Of a DNA stretch of 43,247 nucleotides, positions 26,911 through 35,502 are shown piece after piece. Within the stretch, counting starts at the first letter, position 1. The number at the start of each line of letters is the position of its first letter. The notes under the pieces were generated by a model. It was given only the letters and a program-made list of their open reading frames with translations. It did no database searches and was not told the DNA's origin. A program made the translations under genes and the position numbers. The stretch spans positions 1 to 43,247 of the forward strand of contig JAQBPM010000267.1 in the NCBI GenBank assembly GCA_028287525.1, written 5' to 3'. This DNA is from Vulcanimicrobiota bacterium. GTDB lineage: Bacteria > Vulcanimicrobiota > Vulcanimicrobiia > Vulcanimicrobiales > Vulcanimicrobiaceae.

Positions 26911-28030
26911 CGATCACGCGGACGGTCTGCGAGGCGATGTGCGCGGCGTCGAAGCGGCTGATCCCCGCGCGCGCCGCGATGCGGGCGGCGCCCAACCGCT
27001 CCGGGTCGCGCAGATAGGCGACGATCGCGGTAGCGAACGCCTCTTCGTCGCCGGCCGGAACGGCACGTCCCGTGACGCCTTGTATCACCGTCTCTGCCGC
27101 GCCGCTGTCGTCGAAGCAGACACTGGGCGTCCCGCACGCGGCCGCCTCGATCACCGCGCGGCCGAACGCCTCGCGCGTCGAACAGTTGCAGTTGACGTCA
27201 CTCGCGGCATAGATGCCGGTAGCGTCGTCGGTCCAGGGCAAGAACACGATGCGATCGCCCAGCCCCAGGCGCTCGGCGAGCGCGTGCAGCTCGGGGACGA
27301 AGTCCGCGTCGCGAAAGACGGGGGCGCCTGCGATCACGAAACGCGCCGGGATCGACTCGTTGACGCGCGCCGCGATGCGCAAGAATCGGTCGTGACCTTT
27401 CCAGCGGTTGATGCGGCCGACCAGCGAGACCACCGGCAGATCGTTCGGCAGGCCGAGCGCCGCGCGCGCGCCGGCCCTCTCCGGGACCCGGGCGTAGCGA
27501 TCGAGGTCGAGCGGTGCATAGATCACGCTGGTGGGTCCGGCGGCGATCGTATCGGCGACCATCTGCGAGCATGCGATTCGCGCGCGCGACCCCAGCCGCG
27601 CGGCGACGCGAAGCGCGGTCAGCCCCTTTCCGGCGATCATGTCGTGAAAGTGCATCACGCACGGGACGCCGGCGAGGCGCGCGGCCAACGCGCCGATGAG
27701 ATGCGCCTTCATCGAGTTGGTGTAGACGGCGTCGACGCGCCGCCGCGCCAGGATCGTGCCAAGGCGGCGGGCGGCGTCCGATGCGGCAAATGCCGCCCCG
27801 AACCGCAACCGTTCCCGCGTGGAGCGCAGGATCGCCGGGTGGACCGGGACGATCCCGACGTCACAGCCGCCGGAGCGCAGGCGCTGCGCGAACGCCCCGT
27901 CCTCGAACAGCACGATCGACGGTTCGATCGCGTCATGTGGAAGGTGTTTGAGCAGCGTGGCCAGGGTCTGTTCGGCGCCGCCGGCAGTCGCGCCGACGTG
28001 ATCGACGAACGCGACGCGCAGCGGCTTCAC
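26894..28030 (-). CDS. Glycosyltransferase family 4
   Basis: GTG start at 28030 (KPLRVAFVDHVGATAGGAEQTLATLLKHLP...VVSLVGRINRWKGHDRFLRIAARV...NCSTREAFGRAVIEAAACGTPSVCFDDSG). Confidence 0.9.
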   Translation of the reverse strand: MKPLRVAFVDHVGATAGGAEQTLATLLKHLPHDAIEPSIVLFEDGAFAQRLRSGGCDVGIVPVHPAILRSTRERLRFGAAFAASDAARRLGTILARRRVDAVYTNSMKAHLIGALAARLAGVPCVMHFHDMIAGKGLTALRVAARLGSRARIACSQMVADTIAAGPTSVIYAPLDLDRYARVPERAGARAALGLPNDLPVVSLVGRINRWKGHDRFLRIAARVNESIPARFVIAGAPVFRDADFVPELHALAERLGLGDRIVFLPWTDDATGIYAASDVNCNCSTREAFGRAVIEAAACGTPSVCFDDSGAAETVIQGVTGRAVPAGDEEAFATAIVAYLRDPERLGAARIAARAGISRFDAAHIASQTVRVIDAAVA

Positions 28031-29166
28031 GCCGCCGCCCGGTAGATGTCCGCTATGCGCCCGGCGATCGCCGGCCACGAGAACCCGCGCACGTAGCGGA
28101 TGCATGCCTCCTCGGAGGGAAGCGCGATCCGCCCGGTGAGCGCATCGCTCAAGCCGCGCGCAAGGGAACGTGCGTCGCACCCGTCGAGCACGAGCGCCGG
28201 GTCGAGCATGTTGACCGTATCGGGCAGACCGCTGACCGGCGTGACGAGCGCCGGCGTCCCGCACGCGAGCGCCTCCAGCGCGACCAGGCCGAACCCTTCG
28301 AGCGACGTCGTCGGGACGATGGAGACGTCGGCCGCGCGATAGATGGCCGGCAGGGCGCGCGGATCGACGAAACCGGTCAGATGCACCCATCGTTCGAGCC
28401 CGCGCGAAGCGACCTGCGAACGGAACGTCTCCTCGAGCGGGCCGGTGCCGGCGATCACGAGGAGCACGTCGGGGATCACGCGGCGGAGCGCGTCGACGGC
28501 ATCGATCAGGTTTTCGATCCCCTTTGCGCGCACCAATCGGCGCACCGCGACGACGGTTGGGCGATCGGTGGGCCAGCCTAAGGCTCGGCGCACCTCGGAG
28601 CGCGGCCGCTCATCGTGGAACCAGTCGAGATCGACGCCGCCGGGGACGACCGAGATCGCGTCAGGATTGACGCGGTAGCGCTCGGCCAGCAGCTGCGCGT
28701 ACGCCCGCGAAAGCACGATGAACCGCGCGCCGCGCGCGTACACGATACGCTCGAGGAGCGTCTTTGCCAGAACGACTGCCGGTGAGGCGCCTTCGGATGC
28801 GCCCTCGAGCGCCCACGATCCGTGGAAGTGCACGACGTGCGGCCGCGAGCGCAGACGGTCGAGGACCGGAAACGCGTACGGAGCGAAGTGCGAAACCACG
28901 ACGTCACTCTCGGCGAGCGAGCGTGTGATGCTGCGGCGCAACGCGCTCCATCGGCGGAACATGCCGACGTCGTCGGGGGCAAACGACTCGAGCACGGCCG
29001 CCCCATCTCGCCCGCTGGCGTCGCCGGCGATGAGGGCCCGTGTGCGCACTCCCTGCGGCGGCAACGCGCGCAGCAAGTTGAAGAAGTACACGTCGAGGCC
29101 TCCGCCACGCTCACGCGTACCCGTCATGCCGAGCTGGAGCACGCGGAGCGCAGCGGTCTCTCCCAC
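28027..29166 (-). CDS. Glycosyltransferase family 4
   Basis: LRVLQLGMTGTRERGGGLDVYFFNLLRALPPQGV...TVVAVRRLVRAKGIENLIDAVDALR...VPTTSLEGFGLVALEALACGTPALVTPVSGLPDTV. Confidence 0.9.
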   Translation of the reverse strand: MGETAALRVLQLGMTGTRERGGGLDVYFFNLLRALPPQGVRTRALIAGDASGRDGAAVLESFAPDDVGMFRRWSALRRSITRSLAESDVVVSHFAPYAFPVLDRLRSRPHVVHFHGSWALEGASEGASPAVVLAKTLLERIVYARGARFIVLSRAYAQLLAERYRVNPDAISVVPGGVDLDWFHDERPRSEVRRALGWPTDRPTVVAVRRLVRAKGIENLIDAVDALRRVIPDVLLVIAGTGPLEETFRSQVASRGLERWVHLTGFVDPRALPAIYRAADVSIVPTTSLEGFGLVALEALACGTPALVTPVSGLPDTVNMLDPALVLDGCDARSLARGLSDALTGRIALPSEEACIRYVRGFSWPAIAGRIADIYRAAA

Positions 29167-29217
29167 GCCGGTATCGTAGCGCGGCAGCCGACCGCAAGCG
29201 CCCCCGTGACCGGTGGT

Positions 29218-30579
29218 TTAGGGTGTGACGTCGAGCAAGGTAGGACTGCCCCCGATGTTCAGCGTGACCGAGGCCGCCGAAGCGACGGTCCCCGTCACCA
29301 CGTTCCCGGCATCGTCGAAGGACGTCGAGCGAAGTCTCGACGGGGTGCGGGCGAAGGTCAGGCGCGTCGCCTGCGGCGAGAGCGCGAGCGGCGTATTCGT
29401 ACGCGCATCCCACTCAGGCGCCTCGAGCCATAGCGCTAGGACGAACGATCCGTCCCGTTTTTGGAACAGGGCGTGGTGAACTTGCGCCGGCGCAGCCAGC
29501 GTGTACGACAGAGATCGCGGCACGACCGGCGTGCCCGGATCGCTCAGGTGTGCGAGCAGGTTTTTCACCGCGGCGTAGGCGGGCTTGATGGTCCCCCTGC
29601 CGTCCGTCAGGCCGTAGCTGCCGAAATACCCGCCGCCTTCGTCGACGAGCTCGTAGACGTACGTTCTCGGAACATGCGCGTTCCACGCCTCCAGCAGCGT
29701 CCGCACGGTGTACCGCGCTTTCGTCGCGGGCGGCACGTATACGGTATTCGACGTATCCCCATAGCCCGTTTCCGTGATGTAGACGGGCTCTGCGCCCGTC
29801 GGTTGCGCCGCGATCGCGAGGTCATAGCCGAGCGAACCATAGACGCCGAACGAGTTCCCGCCGCCCCATCCGGGCGTGCCGGGATTTCGCGCGGCAAAAT
29901 AGGCGTGCAAATTCCCCACATCACTCGTCGCGGCGACGGAGCCGAGTGCCGCATACGCCGACTGGCTGGTGAGCGACGGCGCAACGACGGTGACGCCGCG
30001 CATCGCCTTGACCGTCGAGTGGAGCCACTGCTGCACGGATCGGTCGGTCTGCGGCCAGTTCGTGTCGCTTGCGGGATGCGAGGCATCCCATTCGTTGAGG
30101 CCTTCATACGCGTCCGCCGTCCGTGAGGTGCACGAATCCCACGTCGTGACGTCGGTCGGACTCATCCAATGCGCGACGATGAAGTCGCCATGGATTCCCT
30201 GCGATGCGAGCTGGCGAAAGTTGGAGCACAGGCTCGTATTTCCCGTATAGACGCCGTCGCGGACGTGACGAACGCCTAACCCTACGAGAAGATTGTCAAC
30301 AGCGCTGAAATTGTTTCCGTAGAGCGTTCCATAGTATCCCAGGTGGACGTTGACGCCGACGGAGTCGACGAAGGCATCCGCACCGCGAGCGGTCTCGGCG
30401 CTCGTACTTTGCAGTACTGACTCGGTCGTCAGCATCGCGCTGCTCGGGGCGGCGCCCGAGCTCGCGACGACACCGGGGTTCGGAACGGCGCCGGATCCGC
30501 CGCCTCCGCATGCGGAAAGTGCGACCATCGACACAGAGCAACACAGTGCCGCGGTCAAGCGGCATAGACTTGAATTCAA
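29218..30579 (-). CDS. Secreted glycoside-hydrolase-like lipoprotein, tandem paralog copy 1
   Basis: TTG start; lipobox LSAC; AFVDSVGVNVHLGYYGTLYGN...YEGLNEWDASHPASD...VYITETGYGD...RTYVYELVDEGGGYFGSYGL. Confidence 0.85.
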   Translation of the reverse strand: MNSSLCRLTAALCCSVSMVALSACGGGGSGAVPNPGVVASSGAAPSSAMLTTESVLQSTSAETARGADAFVDSVGVNVHLGYYGTLYGNNFSAVDNLLVGLGVRHVRDGVYTGNTSLCSNFRQLASQGIHGDFIVAHWMSPTDVTTWDSCTSRTADAYEGLNEWDASHPASDTNWPQTDRSVQQWLHSTVKAMRGVTVVAPSLTSQSAYAALGSVAATSDVGNLHAYFAARNPGTPGWGGGNSFGVYGSLGYDLAIAAQPTGAEPVYITETGYGDTSNTVYVPPATKARYTVRTLLEAWNAHVPRTYVYELVDEGGGYFGSYGLTDGRGTIKPAYAAVKNLLAHLSDPGTPVVPRSLSYTLAAPAQVHHALFQKRDGSFVLALWLEAPEWDARTNTPLALSPQATRLTFARTPSRLRSTSFDDAGNVVTGTVASAASVTLNIGGSPTLLDVTP

Positions 30580-30640
30580 ATTCTCTCATCCCTCGCTGCG
30601 TCTTGCGCAGCGGACGCGAACACATGCTGTTCGCAAGTCC

Positions 30641-30697
30641 TATCGGCACGGCGAGCGCCCACAAGAGCAAATTTACGAGCGTGTGAGCGTCGTCTCG
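30641..30697 (-). promoter_or_regulatory. Conserved upstream block, copy 1
   Basis: TATCGG (30641) and TGTGAGC (30682) start 41 bp apart, as at 32233/32274 and 33832/33873. Confidence 0.5.
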
Positions 30698-30783
30698 ACC
30701 ACCCTACAAGGGAGGGATCGCACTGCAGCGACGGGCCGCTATCGCTCTACAACTGCTGAGCGAGCGGTGCTTCCGTTTCGGCG

Positions 30784-30802
30784 AAAAACCGTGCCAGCAC
30801 GG
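30784..30802 (-). terminator. Intrinsic terminator after paralog copy 2
   Basis: Minus strand CCGTGC-TG-GCACGG followed by TTTTT. Confidence 0.65.
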
Positions 30803-30818
30803 CCCGAAATCGGTTCCG

Positions 30819-32225
30819 TCAGGACGTGATGTCGAGCAAGATAGGACTCGCGCCGACCTGTATCGTCAGCGCGCCGGCCGGAGCGACCGCGGTCGTCGAT
30901 GCGTTGCCGTTGTCGTCGAACGCCGTCGTGTGAAGCGACGACGGCGAGCGACCGAACGTCAGGAGGGCGGCTTGAGGCGCGACCGCGACCGAGTGGTTCC
31001 CGTTCGGATCCCACTCGGGCGCCTCGAGCCACAGCGCCAGGACGAACGAGCGATCGCGCTTTTGGAACAGTGCGTGATGAACCTTGGCGGGCACGGTCAG
31101 CGTGTACGCGAGGGATCCCGGCGCGATTGGGGTTCCCGGATCGCTCAGGTGCGCGAGCAGATTCTTTACGGCGGAGTATGCGGGCTTGACGGTCCCGTTC
31201 GCGTCGGTCAAGCCGTAGCTGCCGAAATCTCCGCCGCCGTTATCGACGAGCTCGTAGACGTAGGTCCGTGTGACGCCGGCGTTCCAGTTCTCGAGCAGCG
31301 TGCGCATCAGGTAACGCGCCTTCGTCCCGGCCGGAACCGCGTACGAAGTGCCCGGGGCGTCGCCGTAGCCGCTCTCGGTGACGTACATCGGCTTCGTTCC
31401 CGTGGGCTGACGAGCGATCGCGAGATCGTAATCGAGCGCACCGTAGACGCCGAACGAGTCCCCGCCGCCCCACCCGGCCGTGCCGGGATTTCGCCCCGCG
31501 AAATAGACGTGAGCATTGCCGACATCACTGCTCGCACCGAGCGCTCCGACCGTCGCGTACGCCGATTCGCTGGTGAGCGAGGGCGCCACGACCGTCACGC
31601 CACGCGTCGATCTCACCGTCGAGGAGAGCCACTCTTGGACGGACGCGTCGGTTTGCGACCAGTTTCCGTCAGTCGCGGGATGCGAGGTGTCCCACTCGTT
31701 GAGGCCCTCGTACGCATCCGCAGTCCGCGCAGTACACGAGTCCCATGCCGTGACGTCGCTCGGGCTCATCCAGCTGCCGACGATGAAGTCGCCGTGTATG
31801 CCGAACGAGGCGAGCCGGCTGAAGTTCGAGCACAGGCTCGTCTGCCCGGGAGAGATACCGTCGCGGACGTGGCGGATTCCGAGTCCCGTGAGCAGCGATG
31901 CTATGGCGGAGAAATTGTCGCCGTAGAGCGTCCCATAGTAGCCGAGGTGGACGTTGACGCCCACGGAGTCGACGAAAGCGTCCGCGGCACGAGCGGCCTC
32001 GGACGGGCCGAGGTTCGGGCTGGGAGTCGAACTCGGACTCGCAACGGGGCTCACGACCGGGCTCGGGCCCGTGCTTGGCGTCGGGGCTGCGCTTGCGCTC
32101 GGGCCCGCGACGAGGTCGGCGTTCGGAACGAGACCGGGCCGGCTGCCGCCTCCGCATGCCGCGAGCGTGAGAAGCAACAGCGAGCAAAACGATGCCGTGA
32201 TGACGCGGCATAGGTTTGAGTACAC
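30819..32225 (-). CDS. Secreted glycoside-hydrolase-like lipoprotein, tandem paralog copy 2
   Basis: GTG start; lipobox LAAC; Pro/Ser-rich linker PTPSTGPSPVVSPVASPSSTPSP; AFVDSVGVNVHLGYYGTLYGD...YEGLNEWDTSHPATD...MYVTESGYGD. Confidence 0.85.
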   Translation of the reverse strand: MYSNLCRVITASFCSLLLLTLAACGGGSRPGLVPNADLVAGPSASAAPTPSTGPSPVVSPVASPSSTPSPNLGPSEAARAADAFVDSVGVNVHLGYYGTLYGDNFSAIASLLTGLGIRHVRDGISPGQTSLCSNFSRLASFGIHGDFIVGSWMSPSDVTAWDSCTARTADAYEGLNEWDTSHPATDGNWSQTDASVQEWLSSTVRSTRGVTVVAPSLTSESAYATVGALGASSDVGNAHVYFAGRNPGTAGWGGGDSFGVYGALDYDLAIARQPTGTKPMYVTESGYGDAPGTSYAVPAGTKARYLMRTLLENWNAGVTRTYVYELVDNGGGDFGSYGLTDANGTVKPAYSAVKNLLAHLSDPGTPIAPGSLAYTLTVPAKVHHALFQKRDRSFVLALWLEAPEWDPNGNHSVAVAPQAALLTFGRSPSSLHTTAFDDNGNASTTAVAPAGALTIQVGASPILLDITS

Positions 32226-32232
32226 GTTTTTC

Positions 32233-32287
32233 TATCGGCGCGGCGCGCGCCGTCAGGATCGAATTCGCACGGATGTGAGCATCGTCG
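32233..32287 (-). promoter_or_regulatory. Conserved upstream block, copy 2
   Basis: TATCGG at 32233 and TGTGAGC at 32274, 41-bp offset. Confidence 0.5.
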
Positions 32288-32342
32288 CGCGCGCTGCGCG
32301 CGGAAGGAATTTCAACGCAGCGAGGCTGTCGAGCGAAAGAAA

Positions 32343-32365
32343 GAACGCCCTGTTGCAGGGCGTTC
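32343..32365 (-). terminator. Intrinsic terminator after paralog copy 3
   Basis: Minus strand GAACGCCCTG-CAA-CAGGGCGTTC followed by TTTCTTTC. Confidence 0.7.
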
Positions 32366-32399
32366 GGTGATATTCCATGACGTCGGAACAGAGCGAGCG

Positions 32400-33764
32400 C
32401 TAGGGCATGATATCGAGCAAGGTAGGGCTCCCTCCGACGGAAAGGGTAACCGCGCCGCTCTGGGCGAGCGCCTGCGTCGTTACGTTGCCGCCGTCGTCGA
32501 ACGACGTCGTGCGCAGCATCGACGGCACGCGGCCGAACGTCAAGACCGTTGCTTGCGGGGCAACCGCGATCGGGACGTTCGCGTTCGGATCCCACTCCGA
32601 GACCTCGAGCCACAGCGCGAGGACGAACGATCCGTCGCGCTTTTCGAATAGCGCATGGTGAACCTGCGCCGGCGCGGCGAGCGTGTATGCGAGCGATCGC
32701 AGCGTGACGGCTCTACCCGGATCGCTGAGGTGCGCGAGCAGATTTTTCACCGCCGTGTACGCGGGCTTGACGTTCCCGTTGCCGTCCGCCAGGCCGTAGC
32801 TCCCAAAATATCCGCCGCCTTCGTCGATAAGCTCGTAGAGATACGTCCGTGAAAGCTTTGCATTCCACGCTTCCAGCAGCGTCCGCAACGTGTATCGTGC
32901 TTTGGTTGCAGGCGGCACGTATACCGTGTCGGACGTATCACCGTAACCCGTCTCCGTCACGACGATCGGTTTCGTCCCAGTCGTTTGCCGCGCGATGGCG
33001 AGGTCGTACTTCAGCGAACCGTAAACGCCGAAAGAGTCACCGGCTCCCCATCCGGTCGTGCCGGGATTCCGCGCCGCGAAGTAGACGTGCGCATTGCCGA
33101 CGTCGCTCGTGGCGGCGACGGAGCCGAGTGCGGCGTACGCCGACTCGCTGGTGAGCGACGGAGCGAAGACCGTGACCGGACGCATCGCTTTGACGGTGGA
33201 GTAGAGCGACTGCTGCACCGACGCGTCGGTTTGCGGCCAGTTCGTGTCGGTTGCGGGGTGCGAGATGTCCCACTCATTGAGGCCCTCGTACGCATCCGCC
33301 GTCCGCCCGGTGCACGAGTCCCACGTCGTGACGTCGGTCGGGCTCATCCACGAGCCGACGATAAAATCACCGCGTATACCGTGCGCTCCGAGTTGGCTGA
33401 ACTCGGAGCACAGGTTCGTCCACCCGGGAGAGATGCCGTCGCGGATATGCCGAATCCCCAATCCGGTGAGCAGGTTTTGCACGGCGGTGATATCGCTGTA
33501 GCGCGTCCAATAGTAGCCGAGATGCACGTTGACGCCGACGGAGTCGGCGAAGCTTGCCGCGCGACGCGGCATCTCGGTGAGGCTCGTACTTTTCGCCGTC
33601 GCGGCGGTGACGAGCGTCGTATCGTTTGCGGCGAGGCCGGAGTCCGCAACGACGCCGGCATTCGGGACGACGCCGGATCGGCCGCCGCCTCCGCATGCCG
33701 CCAGCGCGACCGCCAGCAATGAGCAACACAATGCCGCTCTGAAGCGGCACAGGCTCGAATACAC
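32400..33764 (-). CDS. Secreted glycoside-hydrolase-like lipoprotein, tandem paralog copy 3
   Basis: GTG start at 33764 (VYSSLCRFRAALCCSLLAVALAACGGG) aligned with the other copies; SFADSVGVNVHLGYYWTRYSD...YEGLNEWDISHPATD...IVVTETGYGD. Confidence 0.85.
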   Translation of the reverse strand: MYSSLCRFRAALCCSLLAVALAACGGGGRSGVVPNAGVVADSGLAANDTTLVTAATAKSTSLTEMPRRAASFADSVGVNVHLGYYWTRYSDITAVQNLLTGLGIRHIRDGISPGWTNLCSEFSQLGAHGIRGDFIVGSWMSPTDVTTWDSCTGRTADAYEGLNEWDISHPATDTNWPQTDASVQQSLYSTVKAMRPVTVFAPSLTSESAYAALGSVAATSDVGNAHVYFAARNPGTTGWGAGDSFGVYGSLKYDLAIARQTTGTKPIVVTETGYGDTSDTVYVPPATKARYTLRTLLEAWNAKLSRTYLYELIDEGGGYFGSYGLADGNGNVKPAYTAVKNLLAHLSDPGRAVTLRSLAYTLAAPAQVHHALFEKRDGSFVLALWLEVSEWDPNANVPIAVAPQATVLTFGRVPSMLRTTSFDDGGNVTTQALAQSGAVTLSVGGSPTLLDIMP

Positions 33765-33831
33765 GTTTTCCTTCCCTTTCGCTGCACCACGCACAGCGGA
33801 CACGAAACAACATCCTTGTTCGTAAGAATCG

Positions 33832-33888
33832 TATCGGCGCGGCGCGCGCGATAAGGAGGGAATTCTTGCTGGTGTGAGCGCCGTCTCG
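33832..33888 (-). promoter_or_regulatory. Conserved upstream block, copy 3
   Basis: TATCGG at 33832 and TGTGAGC at 33873, 41-bp offset. Confidence 0.5.
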
Positions 33889-33994
33889 CCGGACCGGCGT
33901 CAAGAAAACGAAAACGCCCGTCTTGCAGAGCGTCGTTCGCTGGTTGCGCTTGTGAGAGGCCGAGCGTTACCGGCCTTTGGCTAGCCTCGAGCCG

Positions 33995-34630
33995 TTAGAC
34001 GAAGCCGTTGCGGATCGCGTAGATGGCGGCGTGCGTCCGAGCGCTGACGCCGAGTTTGGCGAAGATGCGGGTGACGTGGTTCTTCACGGTCTTCTCGGAG
34101 AGAGCGAGGCGCACGCCGATCTCTTTGTTCGAGAGTCCTCCCGCGATGAGCGCGACGATCTCACCTTCGCGCAGCGAGAGCTCGTCCTGCGGCGTCTGCG
34201 GCGACTGGAGCCGGCGCAGCAGCACGCCCGCGACGCGCGGATCGAAATACGGCTCGCCTTCGGCCACGGTCTTGCAGGCGCGGCGCAGCTCGGCGGGTTC
34301 GATGTCGGTAAGGATGTAGCCCTCCAGCCCGCACGCCAGGGAGCGCTGCAGCGTGAACTGGCCGGCGTGCGAGGTGAGCAGCATGATGCGCGTCGCGGGC
34401 GAGGCGGTCTTGCACGTCGCGACGGACTGCTCGAGCCCGCCGTCACAGCTCTCGAAATCCAACAGCAGCAGATCGGGGCGCACGAAGCCGACGTTGGCAT
34501 CCTCGACGCTGCGCGCGTCGCCCACGACCTCCAGCGCGTTCTCGTCCGTCAGCAACCGGCAGAGCGCCTTGCCGACAAGCGGCTGGGCGTGAACGACGAG
34601 CACGCGCGGCAGTTGTACGGTCGCGATCAT
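33995..34630 (-). CDS. NarL/FixJ-type response regulator (receiver-like plus LuxR HTH)
   Basis: LPRVLVVHAQPLVGKALCRLLTDENALEVVGDARSVEDANVGFVRPDLLLLDFES...LSLREGEIVALIAGGLSNKEIGVRLALSEKTVKNHVTRIFAKLGVSARTHAAIYAIRNG. Confidence 0.85.
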   Translation of the reverse strand: MIATVQLPRVLVVHAQPLVGKALCRLLTDENALEVVGDARSVEDANVGFVRPDLLLLDFESCDGGLEQSVATCKTASPATRIMLLTSHAGQFTLQRSLACGLEGYILTDIEPAELRRACKTVAEGEPYFDPRVAGVLLRRLQSPQTPQDELSLREGEIVALIAGGLSNKEIGVRLALSEKTVKNHVTRIFAKLGVSARTHAAIYAIRNGFV

Positions 34631-34956
34631 CGTTCCGGCCCTCCGCGCAGCACGACCATCGCCCGCGCCCATCCCGCGTCGGTTCTGGTGCGGACGAGAA
34701 ATCCGTACTCCGTGCGATCTTCCACCTGGTAGCCCGCGCGGAGGGCCTCATTGAGCGAGACGAAGATAACCATGAGCGCATTTTGAACGCCGCCCGGTAC
34801 GGCGCGCTTACGGCGGCGAGAGTCGCGACCTTACCGTGCGCTTACGCCGAACGGCCGCAGGGTCCCCAAAGGCGGCCATGCGGCCCTACCAGCTAGGACG
34901 AACGTCCAGAAGCGTGTCGCAAATGCAGATCAAGAAGGCGCTTGCCATGCCCGCCC

Positions 34957-35382
34957 TCACGTGTGGGCAGCGAGTTCTTTGCGCGCAGCTTCACCGATCT
35001 CGGCCGACGTGTAAGCGTGCCCGTCGATGCCCCAGCCCCCGTCCGGCGCTTCCGTGATGAGGCACCAGGTGCGCTCTGCGAGCGTTGGATCTCCGGCCTG
35101 CGCAGCGATGATCTCGGTCATCTCCTCGGTGACGCCGAGTTTTTTCTCGCGGTCGAGCACGCCGGCCGGCGTAAGGATCTGTACGCGCACGTAGTTGCTC
35201 TCCCCGTTTGCGTTCGCCATCGCATCCGCTTCGAGCTCGTGAACGAACGCCGCAGTGTTCTCCAGAAAGAGCGGGATGGGCGGGACCTTTTCCCAGCGCA
35301 TGAGCGCCGCGGTCAAGGCCTTCGTGAGCTCGGGCTTGCTGCTGAAGGTGCCTTTGACTGCATAGACGTCGATCATGGGCAT
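34957..35382 (-). CDS. Tautomerase-family (MIF/4-oxalocrotonate tautomerase-like) protein
   Basis: MPMIDVYAVKGTFSSKPELTKALTAALMRWEKVPPIPLFLENTAAFVHEL; Pro directly after initiator Met. Confidence 0.6.
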   Translation of the reverse strand: MPMIDVYAVKGTFSSKPELTKALTAALMRWEKVPPIPLFLENTAAFVHELEADAMANANGESNYVRVQILTPAGVLDREKKLGVTEEMTEIIAAQAGDPTLAERTWCLITEAPDGGWGIDGHAYTSAEIGEAARKELAAHT

Positions 35383-35502
35383 GGGGTGGTCCTCCGAGTA
35401 TCTCGCGATGCGATGCGCCGGCGTTCCCACGGGAAGCCGCTTTGCATGCTGCGAGAATATCGCTTAAACTAACTCAAGGATAGTACGTACCTGGAGGTTC
35501 GT

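Noticed and set aside
26573-28045. 490-aa plus-strand ORF
   Set aside because: Antisense shadow of two GT4 genes.
30930-32213. 427-aa plus-strand ORF
   Set aside because: Antisense shadow of paralog copy 2; similar shadows occur over the other copies because the paralogs share sequence.
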